A DNA stretch of 64,000 bases from JAIBCC01 sp963763855 (GTDB lineage Bacteria; Acidobacteriota; Blastocatellia; Pyrinomonadales; Pyrinomonadaceae): assembly GCA_963763855.1 (NCBI GenBank), contig CAVXPU010000011.1:1-64000 (forward strand), given 5' to 3'. A model generated the notes under the pieces. It searched no databases, had not been told where the DNA came from, and saw nothing but the letters and a program-made list of their open reading frames with translations. This document shows positions 1-7,178 of this stretch, piece by piece (position 1 is the first letter of the stretch; every line of letters begins with the position of its first letter). A program made the translations under genes and the position numbers.

Positions 1-38
1 GACAGCCTCTTTTTTATTTTCTATACTTTGAGAAAAAA

Positions 39-109
39 GTTACAAGCGTGAAAAAAAGTAGTGACAAAGGATTAAAAGTTTGTTACAATTTCTCTTTGAT
101 TTGTTACAA
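39..109. promoter_or_regulatory. Four phased GTKACAA direct repeats (candidate regulator-binding array)
   Basis: GTTACAA (39-45), GTGACAA (61-67), GTTACAA (82-88) and GTTACAA (103-109) lie in the same orientation with start-to-start spacings of 22, 21 and 21 bp, i.e. two helical turns, so all would face the same side of the DNA. A TTGACA hexamer follows at 132-137 and the small gene starts at 224. This layout suits cooperative binding of a transcription factor upstream of a promoter. No convincing -10 was identified, and the regulator is unknown. Confidence 0.45.
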
Positions 110-223
110 AAATATCTAACTGACGATTCTTTTGACAACGTTTTATTAAGTCAATGCAACTAAGAGCGTTCAGTTATGAATTGATTTATTGATTTTTTAT
201 CAAACGAAGGGGGAAAATACACA

Positions 224-472
224 GTGGCAGCAGCTAAACCAATGACTTTGCAAGATAGGATTTTGCAAATTGACCATATCCAGGCACGTCGTTTTTCAAA
301 ATTAAACGGGGCGACCGTGGAGATTGCATCAGAGGGAATTATCAGACATCTACGAGCATGTGCGAGAATGGACGTTAATCCTGATGCTTCAGCAGTCAGA
401 GAAATTATTGACGATGCTTTGAATGGAAGAAGAGTGTTTGCAGAAACTTCAAACGATCTTCTTGCCGCTTAA
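224..472 (+). CDS. Small conserved-looking protein of unknown function (82 aa)
   Basis: This gene starts at GTG 224, preceded by a purine-rich ribosome-binding site (GAAGGGGGA, about 10 bp upstream). The product is a soluble, Ala-rich, mildly basic protein without signal peptide or membrane segment. It looks mostly helical, with a Cys/Arg-containing middle (HLRACARM near residue 42). I do not recognise a family. It stands alone: an unusual repeat array lies upstream and an intrinsic terminator directly downstream, so it is probably monocistronic and specifically regulated. A small regulatory or nucleoid-type protein is possible but not shown. Confidence 0.7.
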   Translation: MAAAKPMTLQDRILQIDHIQARRFSKLNGATVEIASEGIIRHLRACARMDVNPDASAVREIIDDALNGRRVFAETSNDLLAA

Positions 473-515
473 ATTTAATTTTTACGCAATTTTTATTCTA
501 GTAGTATAAATTTTT

Positions 516-545
516 CCGTCTCAAATAATGAGGCGGATTTTTTTA
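516..545 (+). terminator. Intrinsic terminator after the 82-aa gene
   Basis: An 8-bp stem (CCGTCTCA at 516-523 pairing with TGAGGCGG at 529-536, one G-U pair) with a 5-nt loop is followed by a T-run at 538-545. It ends the monocistronic small gene and sits just before the 3' end of the convergent membrane glycosyltransferase gene. Confidence 0.8.
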
Positions 546-560
546 TTTAAAGGATGTACA

Positions 561-2357
561 TTATGGATTTACTTCTTCTGGATAAATCGTTTTTGCATCG
601 GAATCTGCCAGATTGCTTCTAACCAGCAAAATTAAATCAACTCCCGGACGCAACGGATATTCGCCAGCTTTCTTGTAATGACTTGCGTAATTAATGGCGA
701 TATCGGCTTCTTGGTCGTCTTTTTTCGCGACGATCATCTCTGCGGTATTAGCATCTACTATTTTGCCTTGAAAATTAGCGTGCGGAAATTCACGCATATA
801 CCAGGGCATTGACCAATATTCAGGCGAAACAATCTCAATCGTTGCATCTTTACCTTTTCCGCTCTTTTGGGCGTAATATTCTATTTTTTTGATTAAATCA
901 AGAAAACCTCGTTTTGTGTGGGCATAAACGTAAGGCATTTCGTCGTTATCATAGCGTTGAAAATTTAAATCATAAGTCTGATAGCCTAAAACCCCGACAG
1001 CTACAAAAATTAATAATCCGCCAAATGCTTGCAATGCAACGTCTTTCTGTCTGGTTATTTCGTTGATTCCATATCCTGCAACCAAACACATCGGTAAAAC
1101 GAATGAGAGGGCAAGCCAAGGCGTTTTGTAGGGAATTATTGTATAGGCAGCGAAGAGTCCAAATGCCCAAAGCCCTGCAAACATTGCGAATTTATGTCTG
1201 CCTTTGAAAAATGCAATCAAAGTTCCAACGGCAGATAGGATTAAAATTGGCGATTCAACCTTGCCCAGCCATTTTACAAACGCCAAGTTGCCGTTTTGCG
1301 TGTGGTCGTCCGTTCCGGTTTTTGTCCAAAAAGCGTAAGCTTCAAAAGCTCCTGAAACGCCATTCCAATAAGTGAAAAATGAAGAGAAGAACAAGACACT
1401 CACATAAATAAAAACAACAATGACAACCGAAACTATCAGTCGCATATCCGATTCGTTACAACGCTCGATAAAACGATTCCAGGTTATTATTTCAAGCGGT
1501 TCGAGTTCGTTAATTTTGATCTTGCCAAAGAAACTGACGTAAATTTTCCGCCAAATCCAAATGCAGAAAAACGCGATAATCATTGTTCCAAGCGTAATAA
1601 ATGCAGTTTCTTTGGTCGCAAAAAATAGTGCCGTAGAAGCCGATGCGAGTATTAGATAAATTGGCTTGCCATCGTCCCAATTTAAGAGCATTCGCATTAC
1701 CAAGAAGACTAAAAATGCTTCAATAGCGAAAACTCCAATACGTAATATCCACAATAAAGTCGCATTATCATCACCGACAATATTGCCGACATTCATTACC
1801 GATGGCATAAAACAGACGAGCAAAAGCAAGGTCATCGAAACAGTCGCCCAAATTTGGGGTTTACGACCTTCAATGAAAAATAAAACACCTAAAACGATTC
1901 CCAGACTACAAAAAACGAAGAAGATTTCGTGGATAAAATAGCGTGAAATATAGACCATTCCGGGCGAGAGAGCGAGAAATAGAGCTGCACAAAGGCTTCC
2001 GACTGTTCCAATATATTTTCTTAAAAACAATACCATTACGACCATCAGAACACCGAAAATGCCGACGCTTGCCCGAATCCAAAAAGTCTCCAAGCCGAAC
2101 AATTTCGTAAATGCCAGCGAAATATAGTAGAGCGTAGGACCGTGATAATTGCTTGGATCATATTTGTAAATCCCCTCTCTGAAAAGAGTTACAAGAAAAT
2201 AACCGTTTACGCCTTCATCGTGGTGTAAGGGTTTGAGTGCCAGATCATAGAAACGCCAAAAAGCGGCTAGTAACGTGATAATAATTCCGCAAATTAACCA
2301 CGTTGAATTCGAATTTTTGATTTCAGATGTAGGATTGACCTCTAAATTGTTGTCCAT
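561..2357 (-). CDS. GT-C-type membrane glycosyltransferase, Agl23-like (flippase-associated family)
   Basis: This is a polytopic membrane protein of about 598 aa. The first membrane segment (about residues 19-35) is followed by HHDEG at 45-49, the acidic first loop of GT-C transferases that use lipid-linked sugars. The next stretch, YDPSNYHGPTLYY, resembles the family called flippase activity-associated protein Agl23, related to protein mannosyltransferases. About ten hydrophobic segments follow, then a soluble C-terminal domain. I chose ATG 2357 because a longer frame from 2438 would overlap the upstream gene by about 60 bp. The gene upstream ends 22 bp away, so the two are probably co-transcribed and may act together in envelope polysaccharide or glycoprotein assembly (inference). 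Confidence 0.8.
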   Translation of the reverse strand: MDNNLEVNPTSEIKNSNSTWLICGIIITLLAAFWRFYDLALKPLHHDEGVNGYFLVTLFREGIYKYDPSNYHGPTLYYISLAFTKLFGLETFWIRASVGIFGVLMVVMVLFLRKYIGTVGSLCAALFLALSPGMVYISRYFIHEIFFVFCSLGIVLGVLFFIEGRKPQIWATVSMTLLLLVCFMPSVMNVGNIVGDDNATLLWILRIGVFAIEAFLVFLVMRMLLNWDDGKPIYLILASASTALFFATKETAFITLGTMIIAFFCIWIWRKIYVSFFGKIKINELEPLEIITWNRFIERCNESDMRLIVSVVIVVFIYVSVLFFSSFFTYWNGVSGAFEAYAFWTKTGTDDHTQNGNLAFVKWLGKVESPILILSAVGTLIAFFKGRHKFAMFAGLWAFGLFAAYTIIPYKTPWLALSFVLPMCLVAGYGINEITRQKDVALQAFGGLLIFVAVGVLGYQTYDLNFQRYDNDEMPYVYAHTKRGFLDLIKKIEYYAQKSGKGKDATIEIVSPEYWSMPWYMREFPHANFQGKIVDANTAEMIVAKKDDQEADIAINYASHYKKAGEYPLRPGVDLILLVRSNLADSDAKTIYPEEVNP

Positions 2358-2379
2358 ATCGTAGTAACTTTCTTCAACT

Positions 2380-4350
2380 TCAGCGAATCTTGTAAACCTT
2401 GTATTGACCAACTTCCGCAATTTTAGGATATTTCTCAAAAAATTCCTGATTCACGGTCAAGCTGCCGGTTTCCTCAGGCGAAATTATGACATATTCGAGA
2501 TCATTTTTCCGCAATAGATCGTCCGCCATCGCCGAACCTTCGTAAATTCTTTTAGCTTCATTTTCACGCGTAACATAGTCAATTCCATAAGACGAAAGAT
2601 GTCCGCTATAACGCATTAACGAGCGTCTGCCGGATAAAACAACAGCGGAATTATATGTTGGGGCATTCAGAAATAAAGCATTCGGTTGGGTCTTTTGTTT
2701 AATTTCTTCGGCAATTTTTACAGCATCGCTGCTAAAAACTTGGTAATTTATTTGCCGCGAAACAACCCGAAAAACGTCTAATGCACCGGAAAATGTCAGG
2801 ATAATAAAACACGTGACCGCAATCAATTTGAAGAAAACCTCTTTTTCCCATAGAAACGCCAGAAACCAAGCCAAAATCGGCAGCGAGCCGATAAACCAAT
2901 AAATCAAAACTTTGATATTATCCCATTCCCAAGGGGCGAGTTTGACGGTATTTGCAAGGATGAAAATAAACGCAAATGGAACGTAAAAAAGGATTTGGGA
3001 TTTGGGATTTTGGAATTGCTCCTTACTATCTTGCGTCTTTGCGTCTTTGCGTCTTTGCGTTAAAAATAAAGCAATTACGACGAGCGGAATAAAAAGCCCT
3101 AAGTTTTTCACCCAAAACAGGATAAAATTTTGCTGCCCGGAATCCCAACCAAAATGCCATCCGACAAATTTACTTAAATTCGTCGCACTTCCGGTTAGCG
3201 ACCAAATTAATTCGGGAATTGCAAAAAGTGCTACCGACAATCCAAAGGTGAGCCAAATTTTTGCTTTTTTGATATTAAAGAAAAACAAAAATGCACAAAC
3301 AATAAACAAAACGAATAAACTGTGAACGTGAATTAGCGGCAGCGTTCCCGCGAGGAGTCCAACTACGAGCATTGAAACCGTATCAACTTTCGCACCCTGT
3401 TTATCCTGTCCATCCCTGTCAAATTCCGGCTCTTCGGTAAAAATCTGCCAAAGTTTGGTCATAACAATCAGCACAATCGGCATTCCAAGCAGAAAGCCCC
3501 TTTGCGTTAAAAATAATGCAATTAGTGAATTTCCCCAACGCAATAATTCGCCCTTAATTGTGTAATCCGTCGGCAAATTCCATATGAATTCAAAAAAGCC
3601 GCGTCCATCTTGCCAATAGTCCCGAAAGAAAATCACGAATCCCATTCCGCCGCTAAAAAGCAGGAGTAGCGGTGCGATTTTTCCTGCGAGTTTATTTTTT
3701 GTTAGGGCGACGGTAAAGCGTTCTAATAAAATGACTAACGAAAAGCCTAACGTCACGTTTTGGACAAACATCGCGTCTTTTACGTTGGCACCAAGTTTGA
3801 CCAAACAAGCTGTAATAAAATCGACAATAAATGGATATGTGAATTTTGCTCCCGCATAAGATGGGTTTTCAGGCGGGAAATTGTTGCCTTCGGTAAAACT
3901 GAAAATAGCTCCCAGATGAAATGGTAAATCGCCTAAATTTTGCGAACCGCCGGTGAAAATTCCGTCTTTCGTTTCAAACATCGCCCTGTCAAAAAACAGA
4001 CAAAGCAGCAGGAAAATCAAAACGTAGTAAGTAAAAACCAGAAATTTTCTAAGATTTGCTCCTTCGAGTTTTCCCCTTGCTTTGTTGAGGTTAGCGGTAA
4101 ATTGTTTGCGAATATTTGTCTGCGAAAGAAGACCAATCGGCAAAAGTGTTACAAATAATCCGGAAAGAACTGTACCGGCAGGGAGTCCGAAAAAACAAGC
4201 GAGTAAAAAAGTGATTGTGCCGAAAATTGCCGAACCAATCACGTTTCCAGCGGACAAACGACCAAGCAAAGATTCTTCTTTTTCGTAAAGATAGGTTAAT
4301 AGCGTTCCGCCAATCGTTATCAGTAAGATGATTGCTAAAGAAATGAGCAT
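2380..4350 (-). CDS. Polytopic membrane protein, GT-C-like, function unknown (656 aa)
   Basis: The protein has many hydrophobic segments and a lumenal-looking loop around residue 140 (GDLPFHLGAIFSF, then FPPENPSYAGAKF). This is reminiscent of GT-C glycosyltransferase architecture, but no diagnostic DD or DE motif is clear. The soluble C-terminus (EYVIISPEETGSL) resembles those of undecaprenyl-sugar-dependent transferases. It forms a probable operon with the downstream Agl23-like gene. A hydrophilic insert around residues 430-450 (QRRKDAKTQDSKEQ) is encoded by short DNA repeats at 2988-3062, as if a repeat element expanded inside a loop. The fold assignment is tentative; the gene itself is secure. 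Confidence 0.75.
   Translation of the reverse strand: MLISLAIILLITIGGTLLTYLYEKEESLLGRLSAGNVIGSAIFGTITFLLACFFGLPAGTVLSGLFVTLLPIGLLSQTNIRKQFTANLNKARGKLEGANLRKFLVFTYYVLIFLLLCLFFDRAMFETKDGIFTGGSQNLGDLPFHLGAIFSFTEGNNFPPENPSYAGAKFTYPFIVDFITACLVKLGANVKDAMFVQNVTLGFSLVILLERFTVALTKNKLAGKIAPLLLLFSGGMGFVIFFRDYWQDGRGFFEFIWNLPTDYTIKGELLRWGNSLIALFLTQRGFLLGMPIVLIVMTKLWQIFTEEPEFDRDGQDKQGAKVDTVSMLVVGLLAGTLPLIHVHSLFVLFIVCAFLFFFNIKKAKIWLTFGLSVALFAIPELIWSLTGSATNLSKFVGWHFGWDSGQQNFILFWVKNLGLFIPLVVIALFLTQRRKDAKTQDSKEQFQNPKSQILFYVPFAFIFILANTVKLAPWEWDNIKVLIYWFIGSLPILAWFLAFLWEKEVFFKLIAVTCFIILTFSGALDVFRVVSRQINYQVFSSDAVKIAEEIKQKTQPNALFLNAPTYNSAVVLSGRRSLMRYSGHLSSYGIDYVTRENEAKRIYEGSAMADDLLRKNDLEYVIISPEETGSLTVNQEFFEKYPKIAEVGQYKVYKIR
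2988..3062. repeat. Short tandem repeats inside a membrane-protein gene
   Basis: Two adjacent simple arrays occur: a heptamer array (GGATTTG type, about 2990-3015) and an octamer array (TTGCGTCT, three full copies plus a partial, 3031-3062). Both stay in frame within the 2380-4350 gene and encode a charged, low-complexity loop. They resemble the intergenic tandem-unit elements elsewhere in this window. Confidence 0.75.
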
Positions 4351-4358
4351 TTAATAAA

Positions 4359-4763
4359 TTATCTCCAATCGACTTTAATAAATTCTATCTCAGCTTTTTC
4401 TACGGTATCATTTGAATTAAATGTTATTTTTAAATTTTCAACAGCCGCTAAATCAACACCTCGTTGAAATAACTGGTCAAGTTCATAAGTCATTTTGTTT
4501 GAATTAATATCCACATCCAAGCCAGATTTACCAAGCAAATCAACAACTTCTACTCGGGTCTTGCCAATTAGAACATTTCTTTTTATTAAATCTCTTGCCA
4601 TGCCCGGACGGTAAGTCCATCTGAAATCGTCATCATTCCAATTTTCGTTCAGAAAAGTTTTAGGCTGAATCCTATTTCGTGCTTGCTCAATAGGAACCGA
4701 ACAGCTTGAAAAACAAACAAATGTGAAAATCACAAACAAAAATAGTAAGAAATTTAGACGCAT
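4359..4763 (-). CDS. Predicted lipoprotein of unknown function (134 aa)
   Basis: A hydrophobic signal peptide ends in a lipobox-like FSSC with Cys at residue 21, so the mature protein is probably lipid-anchored. The mature part is small; a segment reading LIGKTRVEVVDLLGKSG resembles the helix-turn start of the BamE/SmpA/OmlA fold, but this is only by eye. It ends 8 bp before the 656-aa membrane protein on the same strand and may be its operon partner. No catalytic motif is visible. Confidence 0.7.
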   Translation of the reverse strand: MRLNFLLFLFVIFTFVCFSSCSVPIEQARNRIQPKTFLNENWNDDDFRWTYRPGMARDLIKRNVLIGKTRVEVVDLLGKSGLDVDINSNKMTYELDQLFQRGVDLAAVENLKITFNSNDTVEKAEIEFIKVDWR

Positions 4764-4864
4764 ATTTTACAATCAAATTAAGCCATAAGTTGCTGATTTC
4801 TCAAAATTCAAGATAGAGGTTACAATACCTGTTTTGATTTTACTTTGAACTTTGAACTAATTTT

Positions 4865-5965
4865 ATGTTACAAGCAGGAATCGTAGGATTGCCCAACGTC
4901 GGGAAATCAACTCTTTTTAACGCCTTAACCGCTCAGGAAGCAGCACTTGCGGCAAATTATCCGTTTGCCACAATTGAGCCGAATGTTGGCGTTGTTGCCG
5001 TGCCTGATGAACGCCTAGGCGTTTTAGAAAAAATGATCAAGGCTCAACGCGTGGTGCCTGCAACTGTTGAATTTGTTGATATTGCGGGTTTGGTAAAAGG
5101 TGCTTCGGAAGGTGCCGGGCTCGGAAATCAATTCCTTGCAAATATTCGTGAAACGGATGCGATTGTTCAGGTTGTCAGATGTTTTGATGATGACGATATC
5201 ATTCACGTCGAAGGCTCGGTTAATCCAATTCGCGACATTGAAACGATTCAAATCGAACTTGCACTTGCGGATCTGCAAAGTCTTGAAAAAAGACGTGATA
5301 AGGCTCAACGCGGCTCGAAATCGGGTGATAAAGAAGCCAAGCGAGATCTCGAAATTATCGAGAAACTTCTACCTGTTTTGGAAGACGGCAAACCGATTCG
5401 CAGTATGAATTTGACCGCGGATGAAAAAGAAATCGTTCAAAAATGGTTTTTACTAACTTCGAAGCCGACAATTTATGCCGCAAACGTGGACGAAAATTCG
5501 CTGATGAACCCGGACGAAAACCCATACGTTAAATTGGTTAAAGATTTTGCAACCGCTGAAAATTCCGAAACGGTTGTAATTTGTGCAAAATTAGAGGCAG
5601 ATTTGGTGGCTTTGGAAGAAGACGAGCGTACGGAATTTTTGAAAGACGTCGGCGTGGATTCAAGCGGCGTTGATAGTTTGATCAAATCCGCATATCGTTT
5701 GCTAGGTTTGATGTCTTTCCTAACCGCCGGCGAGAAAGAAGTTCGTGCATGGACGATTCCAATTGGCACAAAAGCACCAAGGGCAGCAGGTGAAATTCAT
5801 TCCGATATCGAACGAGGATTCATCCGTGCGGAAATTATCGGATACGAAGATCTAGTCGCTTGCGGAACACGTAAAGCAGCATCAGAAAAAGGTTTAGCAC
5901 GGCTCGAAGGTAAAGAATATGTAATGCAAGAAGGCGATGTTGTTGATTTTCGCTTTAATGTTTAA
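4865..5965 (+). CDS. ychF: Redox/ribosome-associated ATPase YchF (Obg-like GTPase family)
   Basis: The protein begins with the P-loop GLPNVGKSTLF at about residues 8-18. It continues with the family's DIAGLVKGASEGAGLGN switch II region and the NxxE-type G4 variant (AANVDE) that gives YchF its ATP preference, and ends with a TGS domain (RAAGEIHSDIERGFIRAE). At 366 aa it has the normal family length. YchF is a conserved translation-associated ATPase acting on ribosomes. ATG 4865 directly precedes the canonical N-terminus (MLQAGIVGLPNVGKS). It is divergent from the lipoprotein gene and not obviously linked to the copper genes downstream. Confidence 0.97.
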   Translation: MLQAGIVGLPNVGKSTLFNALTAQEAALAANYPFATIEPNVGVVAVPDERLGVLEKMIKAQRVVPATVEFVDIAGLVKGASEGAGLGNQFLANIRETDAIVQVVRCFDDDDIIHVEGSVNPIRDIETIQIELALADLQSLEKRRDKAQRGSKSGDKEAKRDLEIIEKLLPVLEDGKPIRSMNLTADEKEIVQKWFLLTSKPTIYAANVDENSLMNPDENPYVKLVKDFATAENSETVVICAKLEADLVALEEDERTEFLKDVGVDSSGVDSLIKSAYRLLGLMSFLTAGEKEVRAWTIPIGTKAPRAAGEIHSDIERGFIRAEIIGYEDLVACGTRKAASEKGLARLEGKEYVMQEGDVVDFRFNV

Positions 5966-6039
5966 TAATTAGAATTGCTAACTACTCAGATTACGAAAAT
6001 TAGATTGACTTCATAATCCAAAGTAGTAAGATTAGAGTG

Positions 6040-6480
6040 ATGAAAGATATACGCTCAAAGATTAACCAAATTCTCCTGAAAGGTCTTTCTGGCTTTTTAG
6101 CATTTTGGTTAAGTAGCGTTTTAGTTTTGGCTTGTTGCGGTTCGCATCTTTTTACTGTTTCGGCTTCAAACGTTGAAGAAGAAATGAGTTGTCCAATGGA
6201 CGGCGGACACGATTGTTGTAAAAAAGATAAAGATGCGACAAATGTTTCAGAATCTGAACAAAATAAAGATGATTGTTGTGTTTTTAAACCGACCAAAATT
6301 TTATCAACAGATTTGCAAAAACAGCAAGACGTTAGACAGACATTAGCTGTTACCGAAAAAACTGAAAAGCCAAAACCCGTTTATTTCATCAAAAATTCTT
6401 ATAAACCTACCAAAGTTTATCATTCTGCTATCCGCAATCGCGGCAGCACTTATCTACAGAATTGTGTTTTCCGAATTTAA
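6040..6480 (+). CDS. Exported or membrane-anchored Cys-rich protein, probable metal (copper) handling
   Basis: This 146-aa protein has a membrane segment or signal at about residues 14-35, ending near a CC pair (32-33). Further metal-ligand motifs follow: SCPMDGGHDCCKK (50-62) and DDCCVF (78-82). The C-terminal half is basic and lacks Cys until a single one near the end. I chose ATG 6040 over the GTG three bases earlier. It is the first gene of a same-strand run including a multicopper oxidase, a DUF3347 protein and a second Cys-rich protein, so periplasmic copper binding is the likely role. The family itself is not recognised. Confidence 0.7.
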   Translation: MKDIRSKINQILLKGLSGFLAFWLSSVLVLACCGSHLFTVSASNVEEEMSCPMDGGHDCCKKDKDATNVSESEQNKDDCCVFKPTKILSTDLQKQQDVRQTLAVTEKTEKPKPVYFIKNSYKPTKVYHSAIRNRGSTYLQNCVFRI

Positions 6481-6513
6481 GGCGAAGTATGTCTGAAAAT
6501 CGCACTTTTTAGT

Positions 6514-6535
6514 TCGAACTTTATCTAAAGTTCGA
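6514..6535. promoter_or_regulatory. Perfect 9-bp inverted repeat, candidate operator or mRNA hairpin
   Basis: TCGAACTTT (6514-6522) and AAAGTTCGA (6527-6535) form a perfect dyad with a 4-nt loop, 44 bp upstream of the start of the Cys-repeat gene. It lacks a T-run, so it is not a classical terminator. Its place before a copper-type gene makes a metalloregulator operator plausible. Confidence 0.4.
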
Positions 6536-6578
6536 CAAATCTTAAATTTAACCAATAAAATTATTGGAGGAAGAGACA

Positions 6579-7079
6579 ATGAAAAAGAAAATTATAATTT
6601 TAATATCTGCTCTTTTAGTTTTTGGATTAGCAATTGTTGCTTATTCCGTTACTAAATCGACCGCTTTCCTAAACACTTCCGAATCGTGCTGTGCAATGAA
6701 AGATTGTTGTAAAGACGGAGTATGCAAGATGGGCGGGGAATGCTGCAAAAAACACGATTCCAGCCAAGTGAAACAAAAAGACAGCACAGAAATGACTGCA
6801 ATGAATCACGGCGATAAAGCCGAGTGCTGTAAAGATGGCAAATGCACGATGGATTGCTGCAAAGACGGCAAGTGTACGATGGGCTGCTGTAAAGATGGCA
6901 AATGCACGATGGATTGCTGCAAAGACGGCAAGTGTACGATGGGCTGCTGTAAAGATGGTAAATGCGACATGAAAAAGAAGGACGGAGAACCTAACACAGC
7001 TAAGGCTGAATGCTGCAAAGGCAAAGATTCTTGCCCGATGCACAAAGGTGAAAATAAAGACAAACCAAAAGACAACTAA
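6579..7079 (+). CDS. Cys-repeat exported protein, metallothionein-like (5 tandem decapeptides)
   Basis: The start is ATG 6579, with GGAGG at 6566-6570. After an N-terminal membrane/signal segment (about 4-25), the 166-aa protein carries 25 cysteines. Residues 82-131 are five tandem decapeptides of the form xCCKDGKCTM. Degenerate copies precede (CCAMKDCCKDGVCKM, 37-51) and follow (ECCKGKDSCPM, 144-154). The regular CC-x4-C spacing with Met and His nearby strongly suggests soft-metal binding, most likely Cu(I), in the periplasm. The next gene is a multicopper oxidase. The repeats are also near-identical at DNA level (60-bp period), which suggests recent expansion. Confidence 0.8.
   Translation: MKKKIIILISALLVFGLAIVAYSVTKSTAFLNTSESCCAMKDCCKDGVCKMGGECCKKHDSSQVKQKDSTEMTAMNHGDKAECCKDGKCTMDCCKDGKCTMGCCKDGKCTMDCCKDGKCTMGCCKDGKCDMKKKDGEPNTAKAECCKGKDSCPMHKGENKDKPKDN
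6825..6970 (+). repeat. 60-bp coding tandem repeat (two copies plus partial)
   Basis: The segment 6825-6884 is repeated at 6885-6944, with a partial third copy to about 6970. Each 60-bp unit encodes two decapeptides (CCKDGKCTMD and CCKDGKCTMG). The near-perfect nucleotide identity implies recent duplication or slippage, so copy number probably varies among strains. Confidence 0.9.
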
Positions 7080-7097
7080 ATCAATAGGAAATAGTTA

Positions 7098-7167
7098 GCC
7101 TACGAAAAATACGAAAATTACGAAAAAGAATTTTGAATATTTCGTTTATTTAGTGTTTTTCGTAGGC
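7098..7167. repeat. Intergenic inverted repeat built from 9-bp TACGAAAAA units
   Basis: GCCTACGAAAAA (7098-7109) is mirrored by TTTTTCGTAGGC (7156-7167). The left arm continues as three 9-bp tandem units (7101-7109, 7110-7118, 7119-7127). It fills the gap between the Cys-repeat gene and the multicopper oxidase. It has the same architecture as the CACAGAG and CACATAG elements at 9293, 22197, 23884 and 56409. Confidence 0.8.
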
Positions 7168-7178
7168 AAAAAATATTT

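Noticed and set aside
2358..2438. N-terminal extension of the Agl23-like protein to 2438
   Set aside because: It would overlap the upstream gene on the same strand by about 60 bp; ATG 2357 gives a normal N-terminus.
6825..6970. Possible CRISPR-like array
   Set aside because: The repeat is tandem without spacers and is in frame within a coding sequence.
6669..7043. Antisense open frames across the Cys-repeat gene
   Set aside because: The low-stop 60-bp repeat keeps all frames open. The plus-strand frame has the start, signal and Cys periodicity.
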